Assembly (NCBI GenBank): GCA_032718865.1
Contig: JALUTQ010000003.1
Coordinates: 650,001 to 714,000, forward strand
DNA from: Tilletia caries
Lineage: Eukaryota > Basidiomycota > Exobasidiomycetes > Tilletiales > Tilletiaceae
Reading direction: 5' to 3'
DNA: 64,000 nucleotides
Shown here: one piece after another, positions 23,001 to 33,636 of the stretch
How the letters are laid out: the number at the start of each line of letters is the position of its first letter
Numbering within the stretch: position 1 is the first letter of the stretch
Made by a program: the position numbers and the translations under genes
Notes under the pieces: model-generated
Seen by the model: the letters and a program-made list of their open reading frames with translations, nothing else
Database searches by the model: none
Told to the model about the DNA's origin: nothing

Positions 23001-24171
23001 GGTGCATGACTTGTCGGTCAATCTGCTGAGCAATCCGGCGTGGGTCAAGGACTTGCACGAGGCGGATGCCATCTTCTTTTCGGCGCACAGCCAAGGCTCG
23101 ATCGTTGGGACAGAGTTGTTAGCACGATTGTGAGTGAATTCTTAACAGCTTTTGAAGCTACTGGTATCGCGTTGCGGATCTGTGCTGACAAACGTGGGCC
23201 TTGTCACAGGATCGAGCAAAAGCACATCCAGCCCGAACGGACGCGAGTATGCTTGCTAGCTATGGCTGGCATACACGAGGGACCGTTTCCTCACCTCCAA
23301 TCTGCCATCATGTCCGCGTACTTCACCTACTTCGAGACTGCCGCGGCCAAAGAGCTCTTCGAGTTCATGGCTTCGACAGCGCACGTCTCGGAGTCATATG
23401 CGGCCGCCCTTCGCATATGTCTGTCAACTGGCGTGAAGGCGGTTTACGTAGCTTCCGTCGACGACCAAGTTGTACCCCTCCACGGAGCCCTACACGCGGC
23501 AATTTCGCATCCGAGCATTCTCCGTGCACTCTACATCGATGGCACTGCTTTCCCGCGGGCCGACTTCCTGACGAACCTCCTCGTGCTCTGCACACAGGTT
23601 CGGAATGCGGGCTTGAACGACCACGAGGTGCTTTCCCTTTTGTCTACGACTGTCGCCGGCAGTCTGTACGGCGGCGTGGGCCACAGCAACGTATATGAAG
23701 AGCCACAGGTGTACGATTTGGCAGTGCGGTACCTGTTCGAGACTACGCACCCATGCAGTGAGCCAACGTGCGTGGGCGACCATCGCGTTTCGATGCCGGC
23801 GGTGGACCGAAGGATATTTCAAGTACAAGCACACAACCCATACTCGCTCCCCTGGGCCATTCGCGGCCTGCTGGAAGATCCAGATGGTGAGTAGCAGAAC
23901 CTTTTATTTCTCTACGACGCACATATTGACTTCTCATATTCGATTCGTCGACTCCTTTCCCTCAGTACGGGAGCTCTTCTCAGAACACATGGCCGACCTG
24001 CTGGAGCAATTTGCTCAATGGAAACCGACGACCAAGTCGCAGAAGGACGTCCATTTCCGACTCAGTCCGCTCAAGAGCATCCAGATTCCTGGTGTCAGGC
24101 AACGCACGGCCTCGACCGCATCATCTTCCATGCCGCCATCACCCAAGTTCCCTTCCAGCTCCAAATTGTGA
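20062..24171 (+). CDS. Large alpha/beta-hydrolase (lipase-like) protein
   Basis: Three exons, 20062-23129, 23210-23886 and 23966-24171, giving about 1316 residues in one frame. The first about 860 residues are Ser/Pro/Ala-rich and probably disordered. The C-terminal about 450 residues form a hydrolase domain with VVVLGIRGWFAQF, a nucleophile elbow FFSAHSQGSIVG (serine in H-S-Q-G), a likely acid residue in VASVDDQVVPLHG, and a likely catalytic His in YGGVGHSNVYEE. The domain resembles the fungal YML020W-type family; that link is from memory and moderate. The ATG at 20062 is the first in frame; the Copia element lies only about 120 bp upstream and probably displaced the native promoter. Confidence 0.83.
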
Positions 24172-24351
24172 AAAATGCCCTTGGGCTTCTTTTCTTCGAT
24201 CCGAGCCATCATCCCTTTCGAGCTTCGGTCTCCTTCTTGATTCCCCCCCTGTAGAGCAATTCTAGTGGACCTCAACCGTCTCGCCAACACTTGTATAGCA
24301 TTTCAACAACGCAACTTCATAATGAGTCTGATCAGATTTTTGTGAGCCCAT

Positions 24352-24530
24352 TCTCAGGAGCCGATGCGAAGGATATTCGAGGGGTTGAGATTCAAGATTT
24401 CTGGCCGAGGTTGTTGCGGTTTGCAAGTGCATGCCAAAGCGTGGGAAAAAACGACTGATGCATATGTGATCAGCACTCACGAACGATTTCGCCTTCCGTC
24501 AATGATCATCGACCACACGATAAACTCGAG
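24352..24530 (-). repeat. Repeat R block C (inverted, interrupted)
   Basis: Matches 5536-5705 in reverse with only scattered differences, ending at AAACTCGA where the intact copy continues. The continuation is found at 25448. Confidence 0.85.
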
Positions 24531-24831
24531 CCGTCCTCACACTCGCGTCTGAGAGAGAGAGACTCACAACTTCTCTGATGAGATTTGGGGTTGAGCGCGA
24601 GCTCGAACGCCGTGTTCCGCCGCTGCGTGCGGTCTGGGGAACTAGCGGCGCTAGTGACAGGGGAGGAACGCACGGGGAGGAGGGTGGGACAGCAAAGGAA
24701 CGCGAGATCGTTCGACTGAGGTCTGAGCCTGGCGAGAGCGAGGGAGAACGGACGCCCGTATCGCCCTCGTCATTTTTCCACGTGGCGGCGAAACTGGATC
24801 ACGTGACCCCACTGTCCATTCAACCCCACTT

Positions 24832-24875
24832 CCAGCTCGGCGGGGGGGCTTTGCCCCCCGGAACCCCCCCAACCA
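24832..24875 (+). repeat. GC hairpin motif, copy 1
   Basis: CGGGGGGGCTTTGCCCCCCG palindrome followed by GAACCCCCCC; related copies at 46206-46242 and, inverted, at 46347-46390. Confidence 0.7.
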
Positions 24876-25024
24876 AAAGGGCAACCTCTCCGTCTCCATT
24901 GCTGTCATGCTTAATCCTGTTCGCTACGCGCTAACTCTAACCCGCAAAAAAAAAAAATGGTCAACACGATCCTAACTTAGCAACCAAGTCGATAAAAAGG
25001 GAAAAAAGAATGATAGCAGAAGGA

Positions 25025-25085
25025 TTCTAACCGTGGACCTGCAGAATAGCAAGCAATACCACTAACCGCACAGCTTTGAGGGAAA
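25025..25085 (-). other. tRNA-like segment (possible SINE head)
   Basis: On the minus strand GCGGTTAGTGGTATTGC resembles a pol III A box and GGTTAGAATCC is one base from the B-box consensus GGTTCGAATCC, 31 nt apart. A full cloverleaf does not fold by eye, so it is not a functional tRNA. It may be a tRNA relic or a SINE promoter. Confidence 0.35.
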
Positions 25086-25447
25086 GTTGATGCAGAGTTT
25101 GATTTGTGACGCACTATAAACAATCCTTACACGATCGCGTGAAAAGATAGTAATCAAAGCGCGCCAAGGCGCGCTCAAACTCCGAATCGCCGGATCCACG
25201 TGGAAAATTGACGAGGGCGATACGGTCCTTGGGGAGAACGTCGTGGAGAGAGAGAGGAGAGCTCAGGAAGAAAATTTTTCTTCAGACTGCGCAGGCACCA
25301 CCGCCTTGCGGCCTGCGGCCTGTGCCTGCCTAACCTCATATCATTTCACTTCTCAGTACTCAGTTCTCAATGAAAGATGAGAAAAATATGGAGAGCGGCG
25401 CCGAGTCTCGGCCGGCCGTCTGTCGACCCGTTTCGCGCCGACTCTGT

Positions 25448-25477
25448 CATGACCGGAACAGCTCAAAACGAGCGGCT
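25448..25477 (-). repeat. Repeat R block B (inverted)
   Basis: ATGACCGGAACAGCTCAAAA and the following GCGGCTT match 5507-5535 in reverse. Flanked by unrelated insertions on both sides. Confidence 0.8.
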
Positions 25478-25479
25478 TT

Positions 25480-25650
25480 CCCTAGCCTCAGATCCCCAGG
25501 CGTGTCTTAGCTCCACTTCTGTATGTGTGGGAAAATTCCCAGGTGATGTGGAGGGGTTGACCCAGCTCCAATCACGTACCGTTCGCTAGAACGCCTGGGC
25601 TGAAATGTGACATTTTGCTTGCGATGTCAAAAGACTTATGCCAAAGTCGG
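25480..25650 (+). repeat. Left inverted terminal repeat of DIRS-like 1
   Basis: CTAGCCTCAGATCCCCAGGC near the outer end and GACATTTTGCTTGCGATGT near the inner end are matched in reverse at 31912-32100. Confidence 0.7.
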
Positions 25651-25923
25651 CGTGGTGAAGGCGCGTCGACAGACGGCCGGCTGAGACCTTTTGTGTGGCC
25701 TTCAGCGGCAGGGCGCAGCCCTTTCCCAATGTTTCTTATTAACTGAGTTGACTTATGAGATGAGGTACGGTCAGGCTCCTCTGTCCGATGAAAATTCTCT
25801 TCCTCGCCCCTGCTCCGCGCTATCCTTCTCTCTCTACACGACGTTCTCCCTCGCCAGATAGCGATCAGGCATCAGGCTCGTTCGAATCCTCTCTGTGTTC
25901 CTTGCTGTCTTCGATACCACCAC

Positions 25924-27348
25924 ATGGCGAGCAACAATGCGCCTTCAGCATCCTCCAGCAACACAACGGGCACGGCTCCGGCCGGAAACCCAGCCGGCGT
26001 TCCCGCCGTGGTACCACCCGTTCCGTCGGATTACAACTCTCTCGATTTCAACCCTGCCGATGCTGCTTCTACTGTGGTTCCTTTGGTCTACCCGTTCAAC
26101 AACAGCCCTTACCCCATTCCCCAAGACCTCTTCGATCTGTACAGGGCAGGTCATCCAGTTCCCTTGTCTCTTCTTACGCTCGTCTGCCTGGTCAACCATT
26201 CTCGCGGAGGACGTCCCGAAATCAAACTGCCTCTCGATCCGACCTCGGCACGGATCCTGGACGAATGGGTCTACACCGACAGGTTCCTCCCCTTTTCCGA
26301 GTGGACTCAAGCCAGCGCCGCGTACTTGGTCCTTCTCCAGCATGCATCCCCCTTCCGGCCACAAGGAAGCGGCAGTCTACGCGGGTCACATCCTCTGTGT
26401 TGCTGGCGCTCATCACGGCGGAAACTGGGACATTCTACGGGAATACGATCATCGTGTCCGTGCAGCGCATGCTGCGGCCCGCAAGACTTCCTCGAAAATT
26501 GGTTTCGACATTCGTGTCGTCAACCAACAGCTTCTGGGCCTCTCCGCAGGAGCAGTCCGTCCAGACGGAGGAGTGGGCGCGAGCATCGACGTTGCAGGTG
26601 CCTTTGCCAGTCCTTGGGCTCGGCTCGCAGGAGCTGCCTACCCGGATTGCATGCGTATCTTCCAGTCTTGGTCCATGCCAACAGTCACTCACTCGGCGCA
26701 TGCGACGTCGTATCATGCACCCTCTTCTCCTAAGAGAAAGATGCCTCGTACAGTCTCCTCGTCCGGTGGACCCTCGGCTTCCACGTCTGGCTCGTCAAGT
26801 AACCCCTCTCCCGTCTCAGCTTGGTGCCCGGTGTGCTGTTCCTACACGTCCACGCATCGTTGGAGGATGTGCGTCACGCCAGCCAGTCCGCTACTCGTGC
26901 GCTCCGGGAACGGCTGGAGTTTTTGCTGGGAAGGAGCGGCAAGTTTGCCTCAACTTCAATTGCAACCTGGCTTGCTCCACCGGCCGTTCGCGAAGCGGCC
27001 AACATTCCGGTTCGGCGGATGCGTCTTCTTACCACTGTCCCTACGGCCATTACTGCTCCCGCTGCGGTGGAGACCATAGGTCGTGCACAAACGTCTGCGC
27101 GGCAGCCGTTGCTTCGTCCTCAGCTCCTGCGCTGGTGCAGCAGCCTTTTTCTTGGCTCCTCGGGCCCTTTCTCAGCGTTTCAGCCTACCTCCGTCATCCC
27201 TTCCGGCTCAGGCCCATCTGGTTTCAACTATCCCGACGCCTCTCTTCAACAATTCTTTTTCCACCCTCAACATCAACCCTTCAGCTTCCTCGCAGCACTG
27301 AGGAGGCGCGTCGCACGTCAGTCCAGGAGGCATACTCTGCGGTGGTGA
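25924..27348 (+). pseudogene. DIRS-like 1 gag with Cys/His cluster
   Basis: Starts MASNNAPSASSSNTTG at 25924. The coherent protein crosses three frames: shifts fall on C5 (26348-26352), T5 (26920-26924) and T5 (27146-27150), each equal to one extra base. The middle holds a helical Gag-like region (GNWDILREYDHRVRAAHAAA) and then a cysteine/histidine cluster (CLNFNCNLAC, then HCPYGHYCSRCGGDHRSC). It ends in a Pro/Ser-rich tail at 27348. It probably binds element RNA. Confidence 0.65.
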
Positions 27349-29571
27349 CGCCTCTTCGTCACCAAGAGTGGAGCTTGGCCATTTCGATGCTCCCCGAGGC
27401 TCTGCAGGCTGAGTACGCTGACATTCCCCTGCAGATTCAGTTTGGGTTTTGGCTGGGTCTGCCTCTCAAACCGCCCACAACATTCCTCCCCAACAATCGA
27501 TTCTCGGATGCCGAAGCCCCTGTCGTTCAAGACTGGATCACGACGGAAGTTGGCCTCGGTAGGGCCTTTGGTCCTTTCACCGACAAAGAGATGGCCACGG
27601 CGGGTCCGTGGAGATCAGCTCCTCTCAGCGTCATCCATACGCCAGCGACTGCGGAGAAGCCGGAGAAGAACCGAATCGTCGAGGACCTCAGCCATCCTCG
27701 CTTCCAACGTCAGCGACCTCTTTCCACTCAGTCCCTCCTGGCCCTCGAACATCCCTCGGTAAACTCGCTGGTTTCGAATAACACCTTCTTTTGCAGGTGG
27801 TTTACGGTCTCCGCTCAGATTGAACGAGTAAGTATCCCTCTTGTTTTGTCTCCCGTCCCCGTTCGTTCCCTCCCTCCCTCCCTCCATCTCCTTGCTCCGT
27901 CTCCCCGTTGCAGACATTACCCCGTCACCAGGCCGGAATTTGCGCGCTGCTGGTGCTGCGGGATTGAGGCCCGGGCCAATCATTTGTCTGGCCAGCAGGT
28001 TTTGTGCGGTTCTGGATCTGGAGCCCAGCCCTTCTCCCCGTGATCCTCTGCACCCCGCGTCACTCTCCACTCGCTATTTCTCCTTCTCCGCCAGTCGGGC
28101 CTCTCGCGTGTCAGTACTCACGAGTCACGACCTCGTCTTCGCCGACAATCGTTGGGCGTGTTCCCATAATCGTGTTCTAACCGAGATCCATCATCGGTGT
28201 CCTGTCACCTCGAGCAACCATGCGTTCGCAGGCTCTATCGTCGTTCCCTTTCTTCCATCGTTTGGGGCTCCTCACACCTGCTCGACCGTAACCCACCCCC
28301 GTTCTTCCCTCTCGTCTCTCATCGCTCGTCCATCACCGTTCGTTCGTTTTCTGCTTCGCTTACCGCCTTTGTCCGTCTCCGTCCGTTTCGTTAGTATCGC
28401 TTCCTCCCGCCCACGGCAGACGTTATGGGCATGGACATTAAAGATGCCTTCTACAACATCTGTCCTCATCCTTCCCAGCGTCCCTATCTCTGCGTACGGT
28501 TGGGACCGGAACAAAACTACGTTCGAGCTTCCAGCCCGTTTGGCCATAAGGGAATCTGCGCAATTTTTGGGCGTACCGTCGACTGCTCGTGCGACATAGT
28601 CTCGATGCGCCTGCCTGGAATCCTCTTTGGGTCTTGGGTGGATGACATTGGCGCCATTCGCCCGGCCGGCCCGTCTTCGGGTATCAGCGAACATCAGGTT
28701 CGAGCGGAATTCGAGCGTCTGGGATGGCCATTGCACCCTTCGGATCGAAAGGGGTTTTCCTTTTCCCGCCGTTTCACGCTCACTGGCATCGAGTGGGACT
28801 TGGACGCTCAGACGATGACCCTCCCCGAGGGGAAGCGCCAAAAGTACCTCGGCAAGGTGCAAGCGATTCTCGGCGACTCTTCCCGTCGTGTTGGCCGGTC
28901 AGAAATGGACAGTCTCGTCGGTTCACTACTGCGGGTCTGCCTCTTTTCTCCTGGCCAGCGGTGCCGGCTGCGCCAGACTCTCGTTTTCCGTCGCGCTCTA
29001 TTTGCCCCTTACGTCTTCCATCACGCAACTTCGGCCCTGCGGGGCGAGCTCCGACACTGGGCCAGCTGCCTCGCGAGTGGGCCCATCTCCCGTTCTTTTC
29101 AGCTCCCCACCCGCTTCACAACGACCTTGTATGCGTCTGATGCCTGCGACACCGGCCTCGGCATCGTATGCGGACCCTACGCTCATTTCTGGCCCCTCCC
29201 CGCTGGCTGGAAAGACCGGGACGGTCTAGACATGGGGGGGGGTTGCGGAAGCGTGGGCCATGGAGTCGTTGGTGCAAGCAGCCATCGCATTGGGCGAGTC
29301 CAACTGCGTTCTCTCTATCCTTGGCGACAACAAAGGAGTGCTCCTTGGGTGGTTGAAAGGTCGGTCGGCCTCTGAGCAGGTCAACGAGACCTTCGTTCGG
29401 CTCGTGGCGTGCGCGGCGACAGTGGGGGTGGAAATTAGTGCCTCCTACATCTCGACCCATTTCAACCCAGCGGACGCAGTCTCTCGCGGAGAGATGTCTG
29501 GGTACCAACCTTTCCCCATCGTCCTGCAGGATCCCTGGCCACTTCTTGCCGGGGTCCTGCCCAGCGCATGA
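27302..29571 (+). pseudogene. DIRS-like 1 reverse transcriptase - RNase H
   Basis: The RT starts in the frame with RIVEDLSHPRFQ and SVNSLV, continues after an intron-like 567-nt gap with RFLPPTADVMGMDIKDAF, and has the catalytic SWVDDIGAI. RNase H begins YASDACDTGLGIVCG; a frame break on the G9 run 29234-29242 separates it from GDNKGVLLGWLKGRS and HFNPADAVSRG. These motifs are typical of DIRS RT-RNase H. Confidence 0.8.
27828..28394 (+). other. Intron-like gap inside the RT
   Basis: 567 nt with a good donor (CGA|GTAAGTAT) and acceptor (TTCGTTAG|TATCGC). It is pyrimidine-rich and contains stops, while removing it joins two RT halves in frame across a conserved region. It could be a real intron or an insertion that mimics one. 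Confidence 0.6.
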
Positions 29572-29977
29572 CCTCCGATGGGCGGTCCTTCCCTTCCACT
29601 TCGCCGCTGGGGGAACCGACCGAGACTCCCGTTGCGTCAGCGGCGTCCACCTCACATGCTCTCCCTCCTCTCGGCGTCTCCCTTTCTTCTCCTTCTTTCT
29701 CCGTTCAGTCCCATCTCTCCTCTTCTCTGTGCCCCCTGACATTGTCACCTTTCCAACCGTCATCAATTTCTTCCATCTCGTCTTCTCTGGGTGACTGCGG
29801 TTTCGGTCCTTTCGCAGCGTCTCTTCCTTCAGTTCCAAGTACTTCTTCCTCCTCACCCTTCGCCCTTTCCTGCTCTGTCTTCGTCCCAACCCCTGTCTCC
29901 CTCCTCCCGCCTTCTGCTTCCTTTTTCGTCCCCATCACAGTCCTTAAGCAGCTCCGCGCCGCCATTTTCTCCTTCCC

Positions 29978-31239
29978 TTGGCGTGGGTTCCGCCCCTCTG
30001 CCCGTCTCACCGCCCGAAGTTCCTCCTGCGGCCAATCTTGGGCCTTCACCTCCTTCCAGCACGTTTCGGACTCCCCCAGTCGCTGCTCGGCCGGGCCTCT
30101 CCCTGCGAGGCCGGCGTCGTTTTGGTGCAAGACCTGGTTCAACTCCTCGTTTCCCCCCGCTGTCGGTCGCCCTCGCCGCGGCGGTTGCCCGTCAAGACGT
30201 TTTTGCTCCTCGTTGGCCCCCTTCTCGGCCACCTCAGTCCCCGTTATGCCGACCTGACGGAGGTTCAGACGTGGAAGATTCAGGTTTCCATGGCGTGCTC
30301 GGTCAAGATCAAGACCTTGAAGGACTACGGCAGTGCGGTTCGCGTTTTTTCTTCGCTGGTGCGAGAGTAACGTGATCCCGCCAGCTCAGCGACTTCCAAC
30401 CCCGGAATCAACTCTCTTGCGATACTTGGCCGACAACATGGAGGACGTACGATCATCTACGTACACGAGTCGGCGAGCAGGCCTCTCATTGTGGCATCAG
30501 ATCCATGGTTTCAACCTCCAAATTGACGATGGGATGTCGAGACGCCTCGGTCGGGCAGCTCGCCTATGTCAACCTGAGGCCATGCCTTCCCGACCTCCAA
30601 TCAGAATTTTTCGATCTTGGCGTCATACGGAATTCGTTACGGGTGGAGAACGACCGCGCCATGGCAGCCGTCTGGGCATGCATCTCGTTCGCCTTTTTCG
30701 GTTTGGCGCGTCTCGGCGAGCTCACGGTCGAGACTTTGTCCGAGCCGCGTGATCGTCTGGCCCGGAGTCTGCGTCTACACTGGTCTGTTCGCCCCGCGGA
30801 AGGTTCGGCGGCTCCTACGGTCACGCTCCGCCTGCCCACGGATAAGGTTCAAGGCCCCAATGGATCCGACCTCATTGCGTCTCAGCAGCAGACATCCCCG
30901 TCGCTGTGCCCTGTGGCGGCCGTTCGGTGGCATTTACACGTCAACCGTGCGGTTCCTCAGGATGCTGGGGCTTTCGCCTTTATTGACGCGGCTGGATGCG
31001 TTCGCGAACTGACTACTGATTTTTGTATCAAGACTGCGAATGAGGCGCTGTCGTCGGCAAACCTCCAACCCATCTCTGGTCATTGTCTCCGCATCGGCGG
31101 AACTACCTTCTATCTTTCTGCAGGCATTCCGGCTCGCAGACACGGACGATGGAAGTCGGATGCAATGTTCGTCTATCTGCGCCGCCTTTACGTGACCGCT
31201 GGTCGGGTATTCGCGAACGTTGACACATCCCACGGATGA
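29978..31239 (+). pseudogene. DIRS-like 1 tyrosine recombinase
   Basis: The N-terminal core-binding part runs through WKIQVSMACSVKIKTLKDYG, crosses a frame break at T6 (30345-30350) to RWCESNVIPPAQRL, and crosses another between 30505 and 30620. The catalytic part shows FGLARLGELT (first Arg), the GHCLRIGGTTFYLSAG box (H-x-x-R) and a terminal GRWKSDAMFVYLRR with a candidate Tyr. The fold matches phage-integrase-type recombinases that insert circular DIRS intermediates. Confidence 0.75.
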
Positions 31240-31494
31240 TACGTCTAACTCTGGTCCTTTTCTGATATCCCCTCACCTCTCCTTCTTCATGTCCCTCTTC
31301 CCTCCCTGATCCCCGCTGCTGATTGTTCTCCTGCCAACTTTCCTCGTTCCCGTGCAGAAATTCAATCCGCTCTGCCTTTGATACGATCCCTCGCAGGAAC
31401 TGGAATGTGTCCGCTCCCAGCCGTTCTCCCTCGCTCGTTTTGGGGTACGCGTGTCCCGCCGCAGGCGTGCGTTGCTTCGCCTGCTTTGGGTGAC

Positions 31495-31605
31495 CGCACG
31501 CAGCGGCGGAACACGGCGTTCGAGCTCGCGCTCATCCCCCAAAACTCAAATCTTGAACTCTGGTGCATTTCTCATTTCTCACACGGGTGCGAGGACGGCG
31601 TCGTT
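31495..31605 (-). repeat. Inverted copy of the start of insertion 1
   Basis: Shares GAGCTCGAACGCCGTGTTCC and flanks with 24535-24645 in reverse, about 110 bp with mismatches. Confidence 0.7.
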
Positions 31606-31660
31606 TCAGCGGCCTCTCACTGTAGCAACAGCCAGCTCACCGCTCACATGGTCCGTGCAC

Positions 31661-31790
31661 ACCCACACCCACACTCACACAGCACACTCACACCCACACC
31701 CATGCTCGCACTCACTCACTAACCCACGCACACAGCACACGCAAACGCACTCGCACTCGCCCTCGCACTCACTCACATGTACTCAGTCAG
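31661..31790 (+). repeat. CA/CACTC-rich simple repeat
   Basis: Low-complexity CACACC/CACTCACT sequence near the 3' end of DIRS-like 1. Confidence 0.6.
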
Positions 31791-31911
31791 AGTCAATGCA
31801 CAGCCCACAGGTCAGGTCAACATGTCATTCTCAGCGAATGCTACTGTGTTCATTGCTGGCTGCCGAGCTGGGAAGCGATCTGAGTGGTGGCTGGGAAGGC
31901 TCCTGAAACGA

Positions 31912-32100
31912 CTAAGTCTTTTTACATCGCAAGCAAAATGTCAGTTTTAAGACCAGGCTGTCTAGCAAGCTAGACGTCCTTCGGAGGCTTTTAAGCAGTC
32001 ACGTGAGGTTGTTTCGGAGATTGGACGAAACAAAGCACTGGACTGAATTGCCGACGTCGGCTTGCTACAGACAGCCTGGTGATATGAGGCTAGGCTTTCC
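31912..32100 (-). repeat. Right inverted terminal repeat of DIRS-like 1
   Basis: Reverse match to 25480-25650, including ACATCGCAAGCAAAATGTC and, at the outer end, ATATGAGGCTAGG. Confidence 0.7.
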
Positions 32101-33166
32101 CCAGACTTTAGTATGGGGTTATATCTGCCCCTTAGATTTTTACGGCCGAGAAAAAGTGTTGCAACATCCCTCGAATGAAATTCTTCAAAACTCCTTTAAA
32201 TCTTCTCAAACTTCGCCTGGGTGTCCGTGTTCTAAGCATCCATCGACGCTCTCGATTTCTCCCAGTTTTTCTTTATGAAGATAGCAATTTGCTGTTCACA
32301 TGCCGTCCTTCCGCCGTTCGTTGCCCGTTTCTGTTTCTCTTCCACCTCCACTTTTCCCACGCCTTCGATAGCCATAGTCAAAAGTCAAAACCCTCCGAGG
32401 AAGTTCATAGCCATAGTCAAAAATAAAACCCTCCGAGAAATTCAACTTTTTGACGAACGCATCACGATTCACGCAGCTACCAACTGCCCAACTTACTCCA
32501 GCGTTCACCAACCTTCAACTCTGACCTGCCTAAAATTTACAAGTCGTGCCAGTCGTAAGTTGCTTGAGATACACGCCTACATCTATCAGGGGATGGTGCT
32601 CCAGAGTTCAGAAGACCAGAATGATACTGACTACTGACTACTGACTACTGACTACTGACTACTGACTACTGACTACTGACTACTGACTACTCGTCAGTCC
32701 ATATCGATTTATCAACTGTAGCCTGTGGGTCACCGATCGGCGATCAGGTACGCAATACACATGTTACATTACATCTTTGGGGAGTTTTATCTGCCCATCA
32801 TCTATGTTGTGTGGATAATTATGGCGGAGAGCTCGAAAGGTAGCGAAGCTACCCTGAGAGCGAGGCGCGGAGGGCGTCTATTTGATTTGAATGATGGACT
32901 GTGCTTCTGGGCCATTGTTTAGGTATGCAATCCACATCCGACAGGTCATAGTATTAACCATTGAGCACGCCGTTTGAGAATTCGAGTCTAAGATATTCAG
33001 ACCAAGCATTAAGCAACATCAGTCATCAAGAGTCATCAGTCATCAAGAGTCAAGACATGCATGTTTCTTGGTACTTTTCATTTCCCGTTCATATTCTAAT
33101 TTCTATAAGCTCATGGCCTCAAAAAGTCTGGGGAACACTCTGGCTCAATAGCCAGGCCGGTGGGAT
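32101..33166. other. Spacer between DIRS-like 1 and repeat R block A
   Basis: No gene recognised. Contains a roughly 39-bp direct repeat (ATAGCCATAGTCAAAA at about 32368 and 32407), a heptanucleotide array and short AGTCATC repeats near 33020. Probably a further insertion or an old flank. Confidence 0.5.
32624..32690 (+). repeat. TACTGAC heptanucleotide array
   Basis: About nine near-perfect copies of TACTGAC. Confidence 0.9.
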
Positions 33167-33215
33167 GACGGTTTTGGGGGACCCCTTGCGCGCGGTACCA
33201 TCGGTATCCGTCATC
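33167..33215 (-). repeat. Repeat R block A (inverted)
   Basis: Near-identical in reverse to 5457-5508 (GACGGTTTTGGGGGACCCC and GGTACCATCGGTATCCGTC). Confidence 0.85.
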
Positions 33216-33636
33216 CTCGTTCACTTCCTACTGACACTTCGAGTATAATCGATCGAGTGCCTTTGATGTCCGTGCATAGTAATGCACATGTCTGTAAGAG
33301 TAAGACCCAGGCTCAGGTCTGACCGGCTCTGAGTTTGAACGAAGGCGGCCCGCCATCCCGTCGTGCTCGGAGGAAGCGGGACTTGCAGAGGGACGCGCCG
33401 AGGCCGGGGCGCCGACGTTCCTTCTTAACTTCGACGAGCACGATCATTTGAACAGACATCAATCGAGAAACGAGACAAGAGTTGACGATCAGAATGACAA
33501 CGATTGCAGAAATCATTAGGGGAGCTACGAGAGAACATCGAGATCAGGGTTGCGAGAATGCGAGTGCGAGTACGAGTACGAGTGCGAGAGCAAGGGGATC
33601 AGGGAAGAGCAAGTACGAGCGAGCGAGAGGGAGGAG

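Larger units (their letters stand above)
24531..25447. mobile_element. Insertion 1 in repeat R, nonautonomous
   Basis: About 917 bp inserted between blocks C and B of repeat R. It contains a pair of inverted segments (about 24745-24792 and 25185-25230, sharing CCACGTGGAAAA and GACGAGGGCGATAC), a GC-rich hairpin at 24832-24875, an A12 run near 24946 and a tRNA-like segment near 25030. No protein-coding gene. The first about 110 bp recur in inverted form at 31495-31605. Confidence 0.6.
25480..32100 (+). mobile_element. DIRS-like retroelement 1 (tyrosine recombinase type), decayed
   Basis: Gag-like, RT-RNase H and tyrosine-recombinase regions occur in this order on the plus strand, between inverted terminal repeats (about 25480-25650 and 31912-32100). 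No LTRs or integrase are present. RT plus tyrosine recombinase with inverted ends identifies a DIRS-like element. All ORFs carry single-base frame breaks at homopolymers. Boundaries are estimated from the inverted repeats and the resumption of repeat R. Confidence 0.82.

Noticed and set aside
25025..25085. Functional tRNA gene
   Set aside because: No acceptor stem and a broken T arm; only box-like motifs remain.
31661..31790. CACACC-type tract as an internal telomere or centromere repeat
   Set aside because: It is irregular CA/CACTC simple sequence of about 130 bp inside a transposon, with no telomere unit or array.
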